Positions 14,901 through 20,263 of a DNA stretch of 20,263 nt are shown piece by piece. The stretch is taken from NCBI GenBank assembly GCA_031261625.1, contig JAISJG010000018.1:1-20263 (forward strand). The letters are read 5' to 3'. Numbering within the stretch: position 1 is the stretch's first letter; the number at the start of each line of letters is the position of its first letter. A model generated the notes under the pieces. That model did no database searches. It was given only the letters and a program-made list of their open reading frames with translations, and was not told the DNA's origin. Both the position numbers and the translations under genes were made by a program. This DNA is from Candidatus Methanoplasma sp. Its GTDB lineage: Archaea > Thermoplasmatota > Thermoplasmata > Methanomassiliicoccales > Methanomethylophilaceae.

Positions 14901-16244
14901 ATGAAGTTCAGAGTAATGGTCGCGTTGGGAGTTGTAGCAGCTGCCCTTTTGACGATCTTTATGATCCCTGAGGCCTCGGCCGCAGGAATACCCGAAGTGT
15001 ATGATGCTGAGAGCAGCATAAACCTGGGAGACTCGATGTGGATTTTGATATGTACAATACTTGTGTTCATGATGGCACCTGCTCTTGCTCTGTTCTACGG
15101 CGGAATGCTGAGGAAGCAGAGTATGACATCCACCATCGCGCAGTGTACGATGGCATCCGCAGTGGTTTTCCTGTTCTGGGCGCTTATAGGTTATTCATTC
15201 GCATTTGACGGGGACCACGCCGGAATAATCGGCGGATTCGGATACGCTTTTATGAACAATGTACCGTTCGATCAGGCGATCGTAGGAGGAACCATACCGG
15301 ATATGGAGTTCCTCGTGTTCCAGGGAATGTTCGCTTTGGTCACCGCATGTATCGTCGTCGGTGCTGTTGCAGAGAGGGTAAGATTCTCTGCCATAATGGT
15401 GTTCCTCGCACTCTGGTGCGTTTTCATCTATGCACCCATGACACACATGGTATGGGGCGGAGGACTTCTGTCCCCTGACTACTTGACCGAGATCGGACTC
15501 ACATCCCTCGACTACGCAGGAGGAACCGTGGTGCACATATGCTCCGGAGTATCAGGACTGGCGATAGCCATAGTGGTAGGAAAGCGCAGTGCCAGGACCA
15601 TAAAGGAGAGACCCCACAACGTCCCGCTGATGTACCTCGGTGCGATCATGCTGTGGCTCGGATGGCTCGGATTCAACGGAGGATCCGGTCTCGCATTCAA
15701 CACCGGACTCTTCAACGTCATTACTGTGACACTTGTCAGCTCGTTCGTGGCCATGATCGCATGGGCTGTACTGCAGACGGTACTTGCGGGAAGGATAAGC
15801 GTTTCCGGTCTTTGTGCCGGTTTCCTTGCCGGACTCGTAGGTATAACACCTGCCTGCGGTTTCGTTGATGTACCTGCGGCCATTGTGATCGGAATCGTAA
15901 CGGCGATCATCTGTTACTTCGGAATCTCTTTCATGAGAAAGAAGTCCGGAGTGGACGATGCGTTGGATGTGTTCGGACTGCACGGATTAGGCGGTATAAC
16001 CGGTGCTATACTCACCGGAGTACTGGCGGTTCCCGCACTCACGGATACGCCCGGAGCCATCTATGGCGGATGGGACCTCCTCGGAGGACAGTTCGTCGCA
16101 GTCGGATTCACTCTGCTGTATTGTTTCGTCGTGGCATTCGTACTGATGAAGATCATAAGCCTCGTCATGAAGTACCGTCTTACGGACGATGAGGAACAGA
16201 TCGGAGCCGACATTGTGGAACACGGAGAGTCCGCATACAACTGA
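14901..16244 (+). CDS. amtB: Ammonium transporter
   Basis: 447-residue Amt/MEP/Rh family channel, membrane-embedded, conducting ammonium or ammonia (and often methylammonium). An N-terminal segment ending in EASAAGIPE looks like a signal peptide, followed by 11 membrane helices. Family residues: APALALFYGGMLRKQS near helix 1, the phenylalanine-gate segment FQGMFALVTACIVVGAVAERVRF, MVWGGGLL, and the twin-His pair in the pore, His212 (DYAGGTVVHICSG) and His361 (DVFGLHGLGGI). The C-terminal tail carries the short cytoplasmic region that PII proteins contact. GGAGG lies 7 nt before the ATG. glnK follows after 10 nt, the classic amtB-glnK pair. In a methylamine user the channel may also import methylammonium. 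Confidence 0.95.
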   Translation: MKFRVMVALGVVAAALLTIFMIPEASAAGIPEVYDAESSINLGDSMWILICTILVFMMAPALALFYGGMLRKQSMTSTIAQCTMASAVVFLFWALIGYSFAFDGDHAGIIGGFGYAFMNNVPFDQAIVGGTIPDMEFLVFQGMFALVTACIVVGAVAERVRFSAIMVFLALWCVFIYAPMTHMVWGGGLLSPDYLTEIGLTSLDYAGGTVVHICSGVSGLAIAIVVGKRSARTIKERPHNVPLMYLGAIMLWLGWLGFNGGSGLAFNTGLFNVITVTLVSSFVAMIAWAVLQTVLAGRISVSGLCAGFLAGLVGITPACGFVDVPAAIVIGIVTAIICYFGISFMRKKSGVDDALDVFGLHGLGGITGAILTGVLAVPALTDTPGAIYGGWDLLGGQFVAVGFTLLYCFVVAFVLMKIISLVMKYRLTDDEEQIGADIVEHGESAYN

Positions 16245-16254
16245 GGTGAACAAG

Positions 16255-16572
16255 ATGAAGATGATAGTTGCAATAATCCGCCCCGAGAAGGTACAGTGCG
16301 TAAAGGAAGCATTGTCGGCGATCGGGGTCAACGGAGTGACGATCGTCCAGGTCAAGGGAAGAGGATCCCAGGCCGGACTCAAGTTCACCAACAGGATAGG
16401 ATCGTTCGTTGTCGACGAGATCGAGAAGACCATGCTGGAGATCGTCATTGACGACGAAAAGAAGCAGGACGTCATAGATGCGGTCAAGGACGCAGCGTCC
16501 ACCGGCCACATCGGGGACGGAAGGATCTTCGTCCTGCCCGTGGAGGAATCCATCAAGGTTCACGATGATTAA
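16255..16572 (+). CDS. glnK: PII nitrogen regulator (GlnK/GlnB family)
   Basis: 105-residue PII signal protein, a trimer that senses ATP/ADP and 2-oxoglutarate and gates AmtB. Motifs: IVAIIRPEK at the N terminus and GDGRIFVLPVEE (87-98), the nucleotide-binding C-loop region. The T-loop (about 37-56) reads GSQAGLKFTNRIGSFVVD and aligns without gaps to E. coli GlnB. Gln39 and Lys58 are kept, but Tyr46 is Asn and the uridylylation site Tyr51 is Phe, so control by uridylylation at that residue is excluded. GAGGTGA, overlapping the amtB stop, is the ribosome-binding site. ATG 16255 is chosen; ATG 16261 is an alternative. The 10-nt spacing and the terminator downstream define the operon. Confidence 0.93.
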   Translation: MKMIVAIIRPEKVQCVKEALSAIGVNGVTIVQVKGRGSQAGLKFTNRIGSFVVDEIEKTMLEIVIDDEKKQDVIDAVKDAASTGHIGDGRIFVLPVEESIKVHDD

Positions 16573-16610
16573 ACCATGATATCCGAAACCCCTTAACAAA
16601 CCATTTATGA

Positions 16611-16649
16611 CATCCCGGAACGTTTGTTCTGTTCCGGGATGCCGCTTTT
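16611..16649 (+). terminator. Terminator after amtB-glnK
   Basis: CATCCCGGAAC (16611-16621) and GTTCCGGGATG (16631-16641) make a perfect 11-bp stem with a 9-nt loop, followed by a short T run (16646-16649). Confidence 0.7.
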
Positions 16650-16657
16650 CTGTCGTA

Positions 16658-16665
16658 CATAAATA
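16658..16665 (+). promoter_or_regulatory. TATA box of the first surface-repeat gene
   Basis: CATAAATA begins exactly 30 nt before the ATG at 16688, predicting a leaderless transcript. There is no Shine-Dalgarno sequence before this ATG. Confidence 0.55.
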
Positions 16666-16687
16666 ACATCAACGATAATATCTACAC

Positions 16688-17500
16688 ATGAAGAAGACAC
16701 TCATTCTTTTGCTGGTAGTCGTCGTTGTAGCAGTGGTAGCTGTCGCAGCGGTCGTTCTGCTGAGCGGTAACGGGGGAGAGGATGAAAAAGAACCGGAAAC
16801 GCCGGTCATCGAGACCTACACGGTAACATACTGTGCCAACGGCGGTAGCGGGGTCACGGAATCGCAGACGGTCACTGTCGGCAGTTCCGCCGCTCTGAGG
16901 GATAACGCGTTCATATACACCGGACGCTACTTCGAGGGTTGGGCTACGAATCCGGAAGGAACAGGGAAGATATATTCCCCCGGAGAGAGTTATACGCCCA
17001 CATCCGACATCAAATTCTGTGTGAAATGGAGCACGCAGAAAACAGTTGCGATAAGCTATTATTCGAACAACGGAACCGATAAGGTGATCAAGGACTATCG
17101 GATACAATCTTCTATCAGTCTGATAGAATTGAAAGGTTCAACGGCATTCGAATGGAGCGGTCACAAACTGTCATCGTGGAACACTCAGGCTGACGGCAAG
17201 GGAGTGGCACGTTCCCCAGGTGATCTGTACATAGTCAGTTCCGATGTATCGTTCTATGCTCAGTGGGATCAATCCATTCTGAAATACGTCGCTAACGACG
17301 GTACTTCGAAATCTTCAGAATTCTTTGCGACCAACGGAAATATTCTTTCAGCCTCAGCATCGACATTCACATGGGAAGGTCACACTTTCGACTCATGGAA
17401 TACCAAAGCGGACGGTTCAGGTACGGAATATAAAGCCGGCTCGTCTCTGATAAAAATAGAGTCATCGGATGTGACTCTGTACGCTCAGTGGAAGACCTGA
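16688..17500 (+). CDS. Listeria-Bacteroides repeat surface protein A
   Basis: 270 residues. A hydrophobic N-terminal segment (about 4-25, very Val-rich) acts as signal or membrane anchor, followed by an acidic linker (GGEDEKEPETP). The rest is three InlB B-repeat-like (Flg_new) units of about 70 residues: each opens with a strand ending in NGG/NNG/NDG and closes with an aromatic segment such as FCVKWS, FYAQWD or LYAQWK. Single-unit features include GxxFxxWNTxxDGxGxxYxxG. These small beta-grasp-like domains occur on surface proteins of host-associated microbes; function is unknown, with adhesion as the usual guess. It is a paralogue of the next gene, and its last repeat is nearly identical to that gene's last repeat. 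Confidence 0.85.
   Translation: MKKTLILLLVVVVVAVVAVAAVVLLSGNGGEDEKEPETPVIETYTVTYCANGGSGVTESQTVTVGSSAALRDNAFIYTGRYFEGWATNPEGTGKIYSPGESYTPTSDIKFCVKWSTQKTVAISYYSNNGTDKVIKDYRIQSSISLIELKGSTAFEWSGHKLSSWNTQADGKGVARSPGDLYIVSSDVSFYAQWDQSILKYVANDGTSKSSEFFATNGNILSASASTFTWEGHTFDSWNTKADGSGTEYKAGSSLIKIESSDVTLYAQWKT
17357..17443 (+). repeat. Duplicated repeat segment, copy 1
   Basis: This 87-bp segment aligns without gaps to 18063-18149 in the next gene with 76 identical bases by my count, far above the similarity of the flanking parts of the two genes. It encodes the core of the final repeat (TFTWEGHTFDSWNT). Confidence 0.8.
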
Positions 17501-17527
17501 AAGCGGCCTGAATATTATTATCATAAA

Positions 17528-17550
17528 CCTTTTATTCTTTTATATTTTTA
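17528..17550 (+). terminator. T-rich tract after surface protein A
   Basis: Pyrimidine-rich stretch with several T runs and no stem, 28 nt after the stop codon. Archaeal polymerase can terminate at such tracts. The 106-nt intergenic region also holds the promoter of the next gene. Confidence 0.35.
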
Positions 17551-17573
17551 AAGCAATATTCTTGATTTAATAA

Positions 17574-17581
17574 GATATAAA
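17574..17581 (+). promoter_or_regulatory. TATA box of the second surface-repeat gene
   Basis: GATATAAA begins 33 nt before the ATG at 17607; shifted by one base (ATATAAAT) the start would be 2 nt before the ATG. No ribosome-binding site is visible, so the transcript is probably leaderless or nearly so. Confidence 0.5.
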
Positions 17582-17606
17582 TCAGACATCGTCGATATAT
17601 TACAAT

Positions 17607-18209
17607 ATGACTCAGAAGGCATTAGTCCTCGTCCTTGTTGCAGTTGTGGTCGTGGTGATCGTAGCTGCTGCAGGGCTTGTGTTATTGAACGGGGGCAATG
17701 AGAACGAAGAGAAAGAAACAGGTCCGGAGACACCGATCGTATCATCATACATCGTTACATTCCATGCGAACGGCGGCACCGGAGAGGGCTCGCAAAGATT
17801 GGTAAAAGCGGGAGACTCCATACTGTTGCCTTCCAATAATTTCCTCCGTCTCGGATACTATTACGAATCGTGGTGCACCACACCAGATGGAACAGGGGAT
17901 ATCTATTCTCCCGGAGAATACTTTACTCCGACATCGAATCAGACCATCTGTGCGATATGGGTGGATGAACCGACACTGACGATCAATTATCAGTCCAATG
18001 ATGGAAATTTCGGATTCATATCGGACCATCCGACATTGACTAAATTCTCGAATCTTAGATCCGCATCGACGTTCACATGGGAAGGTCACACCTTCGATTC
18101 ATGGAACACCGAAGAGGACGGTTCAGGTACGAAATATGATGCCGGTTCATCACCGGATCCGGCAGAGCTGGGGAAAGCGACAGTGACATTGTACGCTCAG
18201 TGGATCTGA
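17607..18209 (+). CDS. Listeria-Bacteroides repeat surface protein B
   Basis: 200 residues, paralogue of the preceding gene with one repeat fewer. A Val-rich hydrophobic N-terminal anchor (about 5-27) and an acidic linker (NENEEKETGPETP) lead into two InlB B-repeat-like units. The first has FHANGGTGEG and ends ICAIWVDE; the second starts LTINYQSNDGN, contains TFTWEGHTFDSWNTEEDGSG, and ends LYAQWI. It has its own promoter, so the pair is a tandem duplication with separate control rather than an operon. Function is unknown; likely exposed at the cell surface. Confidence 0.85.
   Translation: MTQKALVLVLVAVVVVVIVAAAGLVLLNGGNENEEKETGPETPIVSSYIVTFHANGGTGEGSQRLVKAGDSILLPSNNFLRLGYYYESWCTTPDGTGDIYSPGEYFTPTSNQTICAIWVDEPTLTINYQSNDGNFGFISDHPTLTKFSNLRSASTFTWEGHTFDSWNTEEDGSGTKYDAGSSPDPAELGKATVTLYAQWI
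18063..18149 (+). repeat. Duplicated repeat segment, copy 2
   Basis: Partner of 17357-17443; most differences are at third codon positions. This suggests a recent duplication or gene conversion limited to the last repeat. Confidence 0.8.
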
Positions 18210-18302
18210 CCGCAAAACAACTCTTCAAAACCATTTACCGCATTTTCTATAATCCGAACTGCAGTAGTTTCAGAAGTAAAACGAAAAGGGTTGGGAATCG
18301 GT

Positions 18303-18449
18303 TTAGTTCCAGAGCAGCACGACGGCTACCAGGGCAACGACTATGACGAAGGCTATCGCGGGGAAGGCATTGACTGCTTTGTATCCGGCGGTCTTCTTGT
18401 AGATATCTACCATGAGTCCGAGAAAGCACAGCAAGAATAAAAAGAACAT
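18303..18449 (-). CDS. Small two-helix membrane protein
   Basis: A 48-codon ORF on the minus strand encodes a plausible hairpin membrane protein. It begins MFFLFLLCFLGLMVDIYKKT (first hydrophobic helix about 2-14), has a short polar turn with Tyr-Lys-Lys and Gly-Tyr-Lys, then a second helix (about 29-47, AIAFVIVVALVAVVLLW), and ends Asn-stop TAA. The charge pattern and codon use (GCC, GTC, CTC, TAC) match neighbouring genes. A TATA-like GTTATAAA lies upstream on the same strand, and the gene is divergent from mtmC. No Shine-Dalgarno sequence is seen. I do not recognise the family; the location suggests a link with methylamine or ammonium handling, which is inference. Confidence 0.6.
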   Translation of the reverse strand: MFFLFLLCFLGLMVDIYKKTAGYKAVNAFPAIAFVIVVALVAVVLLWN

Positions 18450-18473
18450 GGTTGAAGGTGTTGAAAACCCGAC

Positions 18474-18487
18474 TGTTCATTTGTCTA
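18474..18487. promoter_or_regulatory. Operator-like half-site between the small gene and mtmC
   Basis: TGTTCA-TT-TGTCTA: the right arm and spacer (CATTTGTCTAG) match the amtB palindrome exactly; the left arm is degenerate. On the minus strand it lies just after the predicted transcription start of the small membrane protein gene. Confidence 0.45.
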
Positions 18488-18512
18488 GAATAATGGATTT
18501 GTGATGTTCATT

Positions 18513-18520
18513 TTTATAAC
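18513..18520 (-). promoter_or_regulatory. TATA box of the small membrane protein gene
   Basis: On the minus strand GTTATAAA, predicting transcription from near 18490 and a leader of about 40 nt. Confidence 0.4.
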
Positions 18521-18543
18521 TTTTCATCGTGATGTGCTAACGA

Positions 18544-18551
18544 TTATATAT
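18544..18551 (+). promoter_or_regulatory. Probable TATA box of mtmC-mtmB
   Basis: TTATATAT in an A/T-rich tract (18544-18562) predicts transcription from about 18574 and a ~98-nt leader. A second candidate, TTTTAAAT at 18634-18641, would start transcription near 18664, after the ribosome-binding site, so it is less likely. Confidence 0.45.
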
Positions 18552-18599
18552 TAAAATAATATTGTCTGTGTACAAATAAGATTAAAGATAACGAAATTG

Positions 18600-18613
18600 T
18601 GTACATTTGTCTA
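18600..18613. promoter_or_regulatory. Operator-like site in the mtmC leader
   Basis: TGTACA-TT-TGTCTA: right arm and spacer identical to the amtB palindrome, left arm 4 of 6 matching. A weaker inverted copy (TGTACAAAT, 18569-18577) spans the predicted transcription start. Confidence 0.45.
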
Positions 18614-18672
18614 ATCGACGGGTGGTTTTGTTGTTTTAAATCCCAAAGTGTATGAAAAGGAGAAAACGGCAC

Positions 18673-19308
18673 ATGAGCAAAGAACAGATTTTGGTCGATC
18701 TAAAGACCGCGGTCGAGACCTGGAACGTCAAGTTGGCGCAGGAATCAACAAACGCGGCCATAAAGGAAGGAATAGGCATCAAGGAGATCATCGAGAAGGG
18801 ACTCGGTAAGGGAATGGAGAGCATCGGAGTAAGATTCGACAAAGCCGAGATCTATCTCCCGCAGGTGGTCGCAGCATCGAAGACCATGGAAGCGGCCATA
18901 AAGATCCTCGAGCCGCTCATGAGCAAGGCCGACGGATCGCTCCGCGGTACTGTCGTCATGGGGACGGTCGAAGGAGATATCCATGAGATCGGAAAGAACG
19001 TATGTTGTGCAATGCTCCGCGGGGCAGGATATAATGTCATAGATCTCGGACCGGATGCGGATGCGCAAAAATTCCTCGATGCGGCAGAGGACAACGAGGC
19101 CAAGGTGCTCGGAGGATCGGCACTCATGACAACGACACTGGAAGCCCAGAGGGAACTCGTGGCTGCAGTGAAGGAGGTCGAGGGACCGTATAAGTGCGTC
19201 TTCGGAGGAGCACCCTGCAGCAAGGAATGGTGCGAAGAGATAGGTGCGGACGGATACTCCGCCACCGGTGCGGAAATAATCGACCTTGTGAATTCATTGA
19301 TAGAGTGA
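18673..19308 (+). CDS. mtmC: Monomethylamine corrinoid protein
   Basis: 211 residues, cobalamin-binding methyl carrier that accepts the methyl group from MtmB-bound monomethylamine and passes it to the coenzyme M methyltransferase. An N-terminal helical cap (about 1-88, with YLPQVVAASKTMEAA) precedes a Rossmann-type B12 domain with the GDIHEIGKN motif, where His104 is the lower axial cobalt ligand, then GSALMTTT and FGGAP. The start is ATG 18673, with AGGAG 10 nt before it; an ATG at 18652 lies upstream of that site and is rejected. mtmB follows 5 nt later, which fixes the MtmC rather than MtbC/MttC assignment, since these corrinoid proteins are similar. Confidence 0.93.
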   Translation: MSKEQILVDLKTAVETWNVKLAQESTNAAIKEGIGIKEIIEKGLGKGMESIGVRFDKAEIYLPQVVAASKTMEAAIKILEPLMSKADGSLRGTVVMGTVEGDIHEIGKNVCCAMLRGAGYNVIDLGPDADAQKFLDAAEDNEAKVLGGSALMTTTLEAQRELVAAVKEVEGPYKCVFGGAPCSKEWCEEIGADGYSATGAEIIDLVNSLIE

Positions 19309-19313
19309 TTACC

Positions 19314-20263
19314 ATGGCAGCAACAAGAGCACTTACGATAGCAGACGTTTACGACAGGTTCGTAAAGGGAAAGAAGGTCCAGGAAAGCGACTGGGACTAT
19401 ACCATAATACCGACCAAGCTCACCGAGCTTAAAGAGAAGTACAAACTCGATTTCGGGAATAAGATCATTCCTGAGGACAAAGAAACAAAGAACAATCTGT
19501 TCCAGGCCGGGCTCGAGATGCTTGTCGAGACCGGTTATTACAACACCGACCTCGGCCGTGTCATGCATGTGACCGAAGAGGAGGTCTGGGAAGGTATCAA
19601 GAAAACACCCACCAAGATCATACTCGGAGAGGGAAGGGACAAGGCCCATTTCTATCCGAGACGCGGGAACAGCCCGGTAAAGCCGATAATACAGGGAGGA
19701 CCTACAGGTTCACCGATATCCGAGGACATATTCATACAGGTGATGCAGTCGTATGCGCAGGAAGCCGTTGTCGACGATCTTGTGAACGGTGTAATGACCA
19801 CTTATGAAGGACACCCGGCCAAGACCAACACCCCATACGAGATACTTGCGACGATGGCAGAGCTCCGTGCAACGAAAGAAGCACGCATCAGGGCCGGAAG
19901 ACCCGGCCTCGGTGTCTAGGGACCTGAAACGCCATTGTCCGCGGCAGGACGTCTTGCAGCGGATCTCACGAACGGAGGCCACAGGCTCTGTGACGCACAT
20001 GAATGTTCCCAACTAAACGAACTGAAGATCGATATGGTCGGCCTGAACATGCTGTCCGGATGGATAGCCAACGGCGATATCATAATGATCGAGCAGATGC
20101 CCATATTCGGCGGATATACCGGCGGTCTCGAAGAGACGGCCATCAGCGATGTCGCAACGACCCTCGGATCCTTCGCACTGTTCGGCGGTAATTTCCACCT
20201 CGACGGTCCGATCCACATAAGATGGAACGTCACAACAGCGAAAGAAACACTCCAGGTTGCAGG
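19314..20263 (+). CDS. mtmB: Monomethylamine methyltransferase with pyrrolysine (3' end missing)
   Basis: Transfers the methyl group of monomethylamine to the corrinoid of MtmC. The gene reads through an in-frame TAG at codon 202, the position of pyrrolysine in the Methanosarcina enzyme. Translation stays open afterwards and continues with family sequence (GPET, SQLNELKID, DIIMIEQMPIFGGYTGG, HLDGPIHIRW), so it is neither a pseudogene nor two genes. The first part has RVMHVTEEEVWEGI, LGEGRDKAHFYPR and GRPGLGV before the amber codon. 316 codons are present before the window ends; roughly 140 residues of the ~458-residue family length are missing. GTGAT overlapping the mtmC stop may be the ribosome-binding site. 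It requires pylT, pylS and pylBCD elsewhere in the genome. Confidence 0.96.
19917..19919 (+). other. In-frame amber codon decoded as pyrrolysine
   Basis: TAG is codon 202 of mtmB, flanked by RPGLGV before and GPET after, as in known MtmB proteins. The pyrrolysine is the catalytic residue thought to bind and orient methylammonium. Confidence 0.95.
19938..19963 (+). promoter_or_regulatory. PYLIS-like hairpin downstream of the amber codon
   Basis: TCCGC (19938-19942) pairs with GCGGA (19959-19963) and GCA (19944-19946) with TGC (19955-19957), with one G/A mismatch between them and an 8-nt loop. It begins 18 nt after the TAG, in the region where a pyrrolysine insertion structure has been proposed. 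Its importance is uncertain because UAG readthrough works without it in several tests. Confidence 0.4.

Noticed and set aside
18247..18480. A 77-codon minus-strand frame over the same place as the small membrane protein
   Set aside because: Its translation is Arg/Ser-rich with no helix or motif pattern, whereas the frame at 18303-18449 gives a clean two-helix protein.
18652..18672. Upstream ATG for mtmC adding seven residues (MKRRKRH)
   Set aside because: The AGGAG ribosome-binding site lies between the two ATGs and serves the second; the added residues are not part of the family.
19917..19919. mtmB as a pseudogene or two separate genes
   Set aside because: The frame continues with conserved MtmB sequence directly after TAG, which sits exactly at the known pyrrolysine codon.

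Overview
This window comes from a methylamine-using, pyrrolysine-encoding methanogenic archaeon, most likely of the order Methanomassiliicoccales (gut Methanomethylophilaceae type). Three observations support this. The right edge carries an mtmC-mtmB pair whose mtmB has an in-frame amber codon at codon 202, the known pyrrolysine site of monomethylamine methyltransferase. An archaeosine-type tRNA-guanine transglycosylase and a Pcc1/KEOPS subunit mark the genome as archaeal. A large beta-helix adhesin-like protein, two Listeria-Bacteroides-repeat surface proteins and a Sel1-repeat protein are typical of host-associated archaea. None of the other 17 recognised stop codons (15 established genes, a 48-residue gene and a leader ORF) is TAG, as expected where UAG can be decoded.

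Left region (1-4.9 kb): a tightly overlapping leucine operon, leuA-leuC-leuD-leuB, followed 4 nt later by a Pcc1-like gene. The leu leader holds a possible 13-codon peptide ORF rich in Leu and Ile, enclosed in a hairpin, which looks like an attenuation device. The Pcc1 gene overlaps tail-to-tail with tgtA, which runs leftward (4.8-6.7 kb).

Middle region (6.9-14.7 kb): a ~970-residue adhesin-like membrane protein diverges from tgtA. It is followed by a DUF362/ferredoxin protein, a PEBP-family (YbhB/YbcL) protein coupled to an MFS permease, and a ~600-residue Sel1-repeat protein that ends at a clear terminator hairpin.

Right region (14.7-20.3 kb): amtB-glnK (ammonium transport and its PII regulator), two paralogous surface proteins, a previously hidden 48-residue membrane protein on the minus strand, and mtmC-mtmB (truncated by the window end). 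A 14-bp palindrome, TAGACA-TT-TGTCTA, lies between the TATA box and the predicted start of amtB. Related half-sites occur further upstream of amtB and in the divergent region between the small membrane gene and mtmC. This suggests one regulator may link ammonium transport with methylamine use, which itself releases ammonia.

Promoter architecture is consistent: several genes have a TATA-like octamer starting about 30 nt before the start codon, implying leaderless mRNAs. The leu operon, amtB and mtmC instead have leaders with Shine-Dalgarno sequences.
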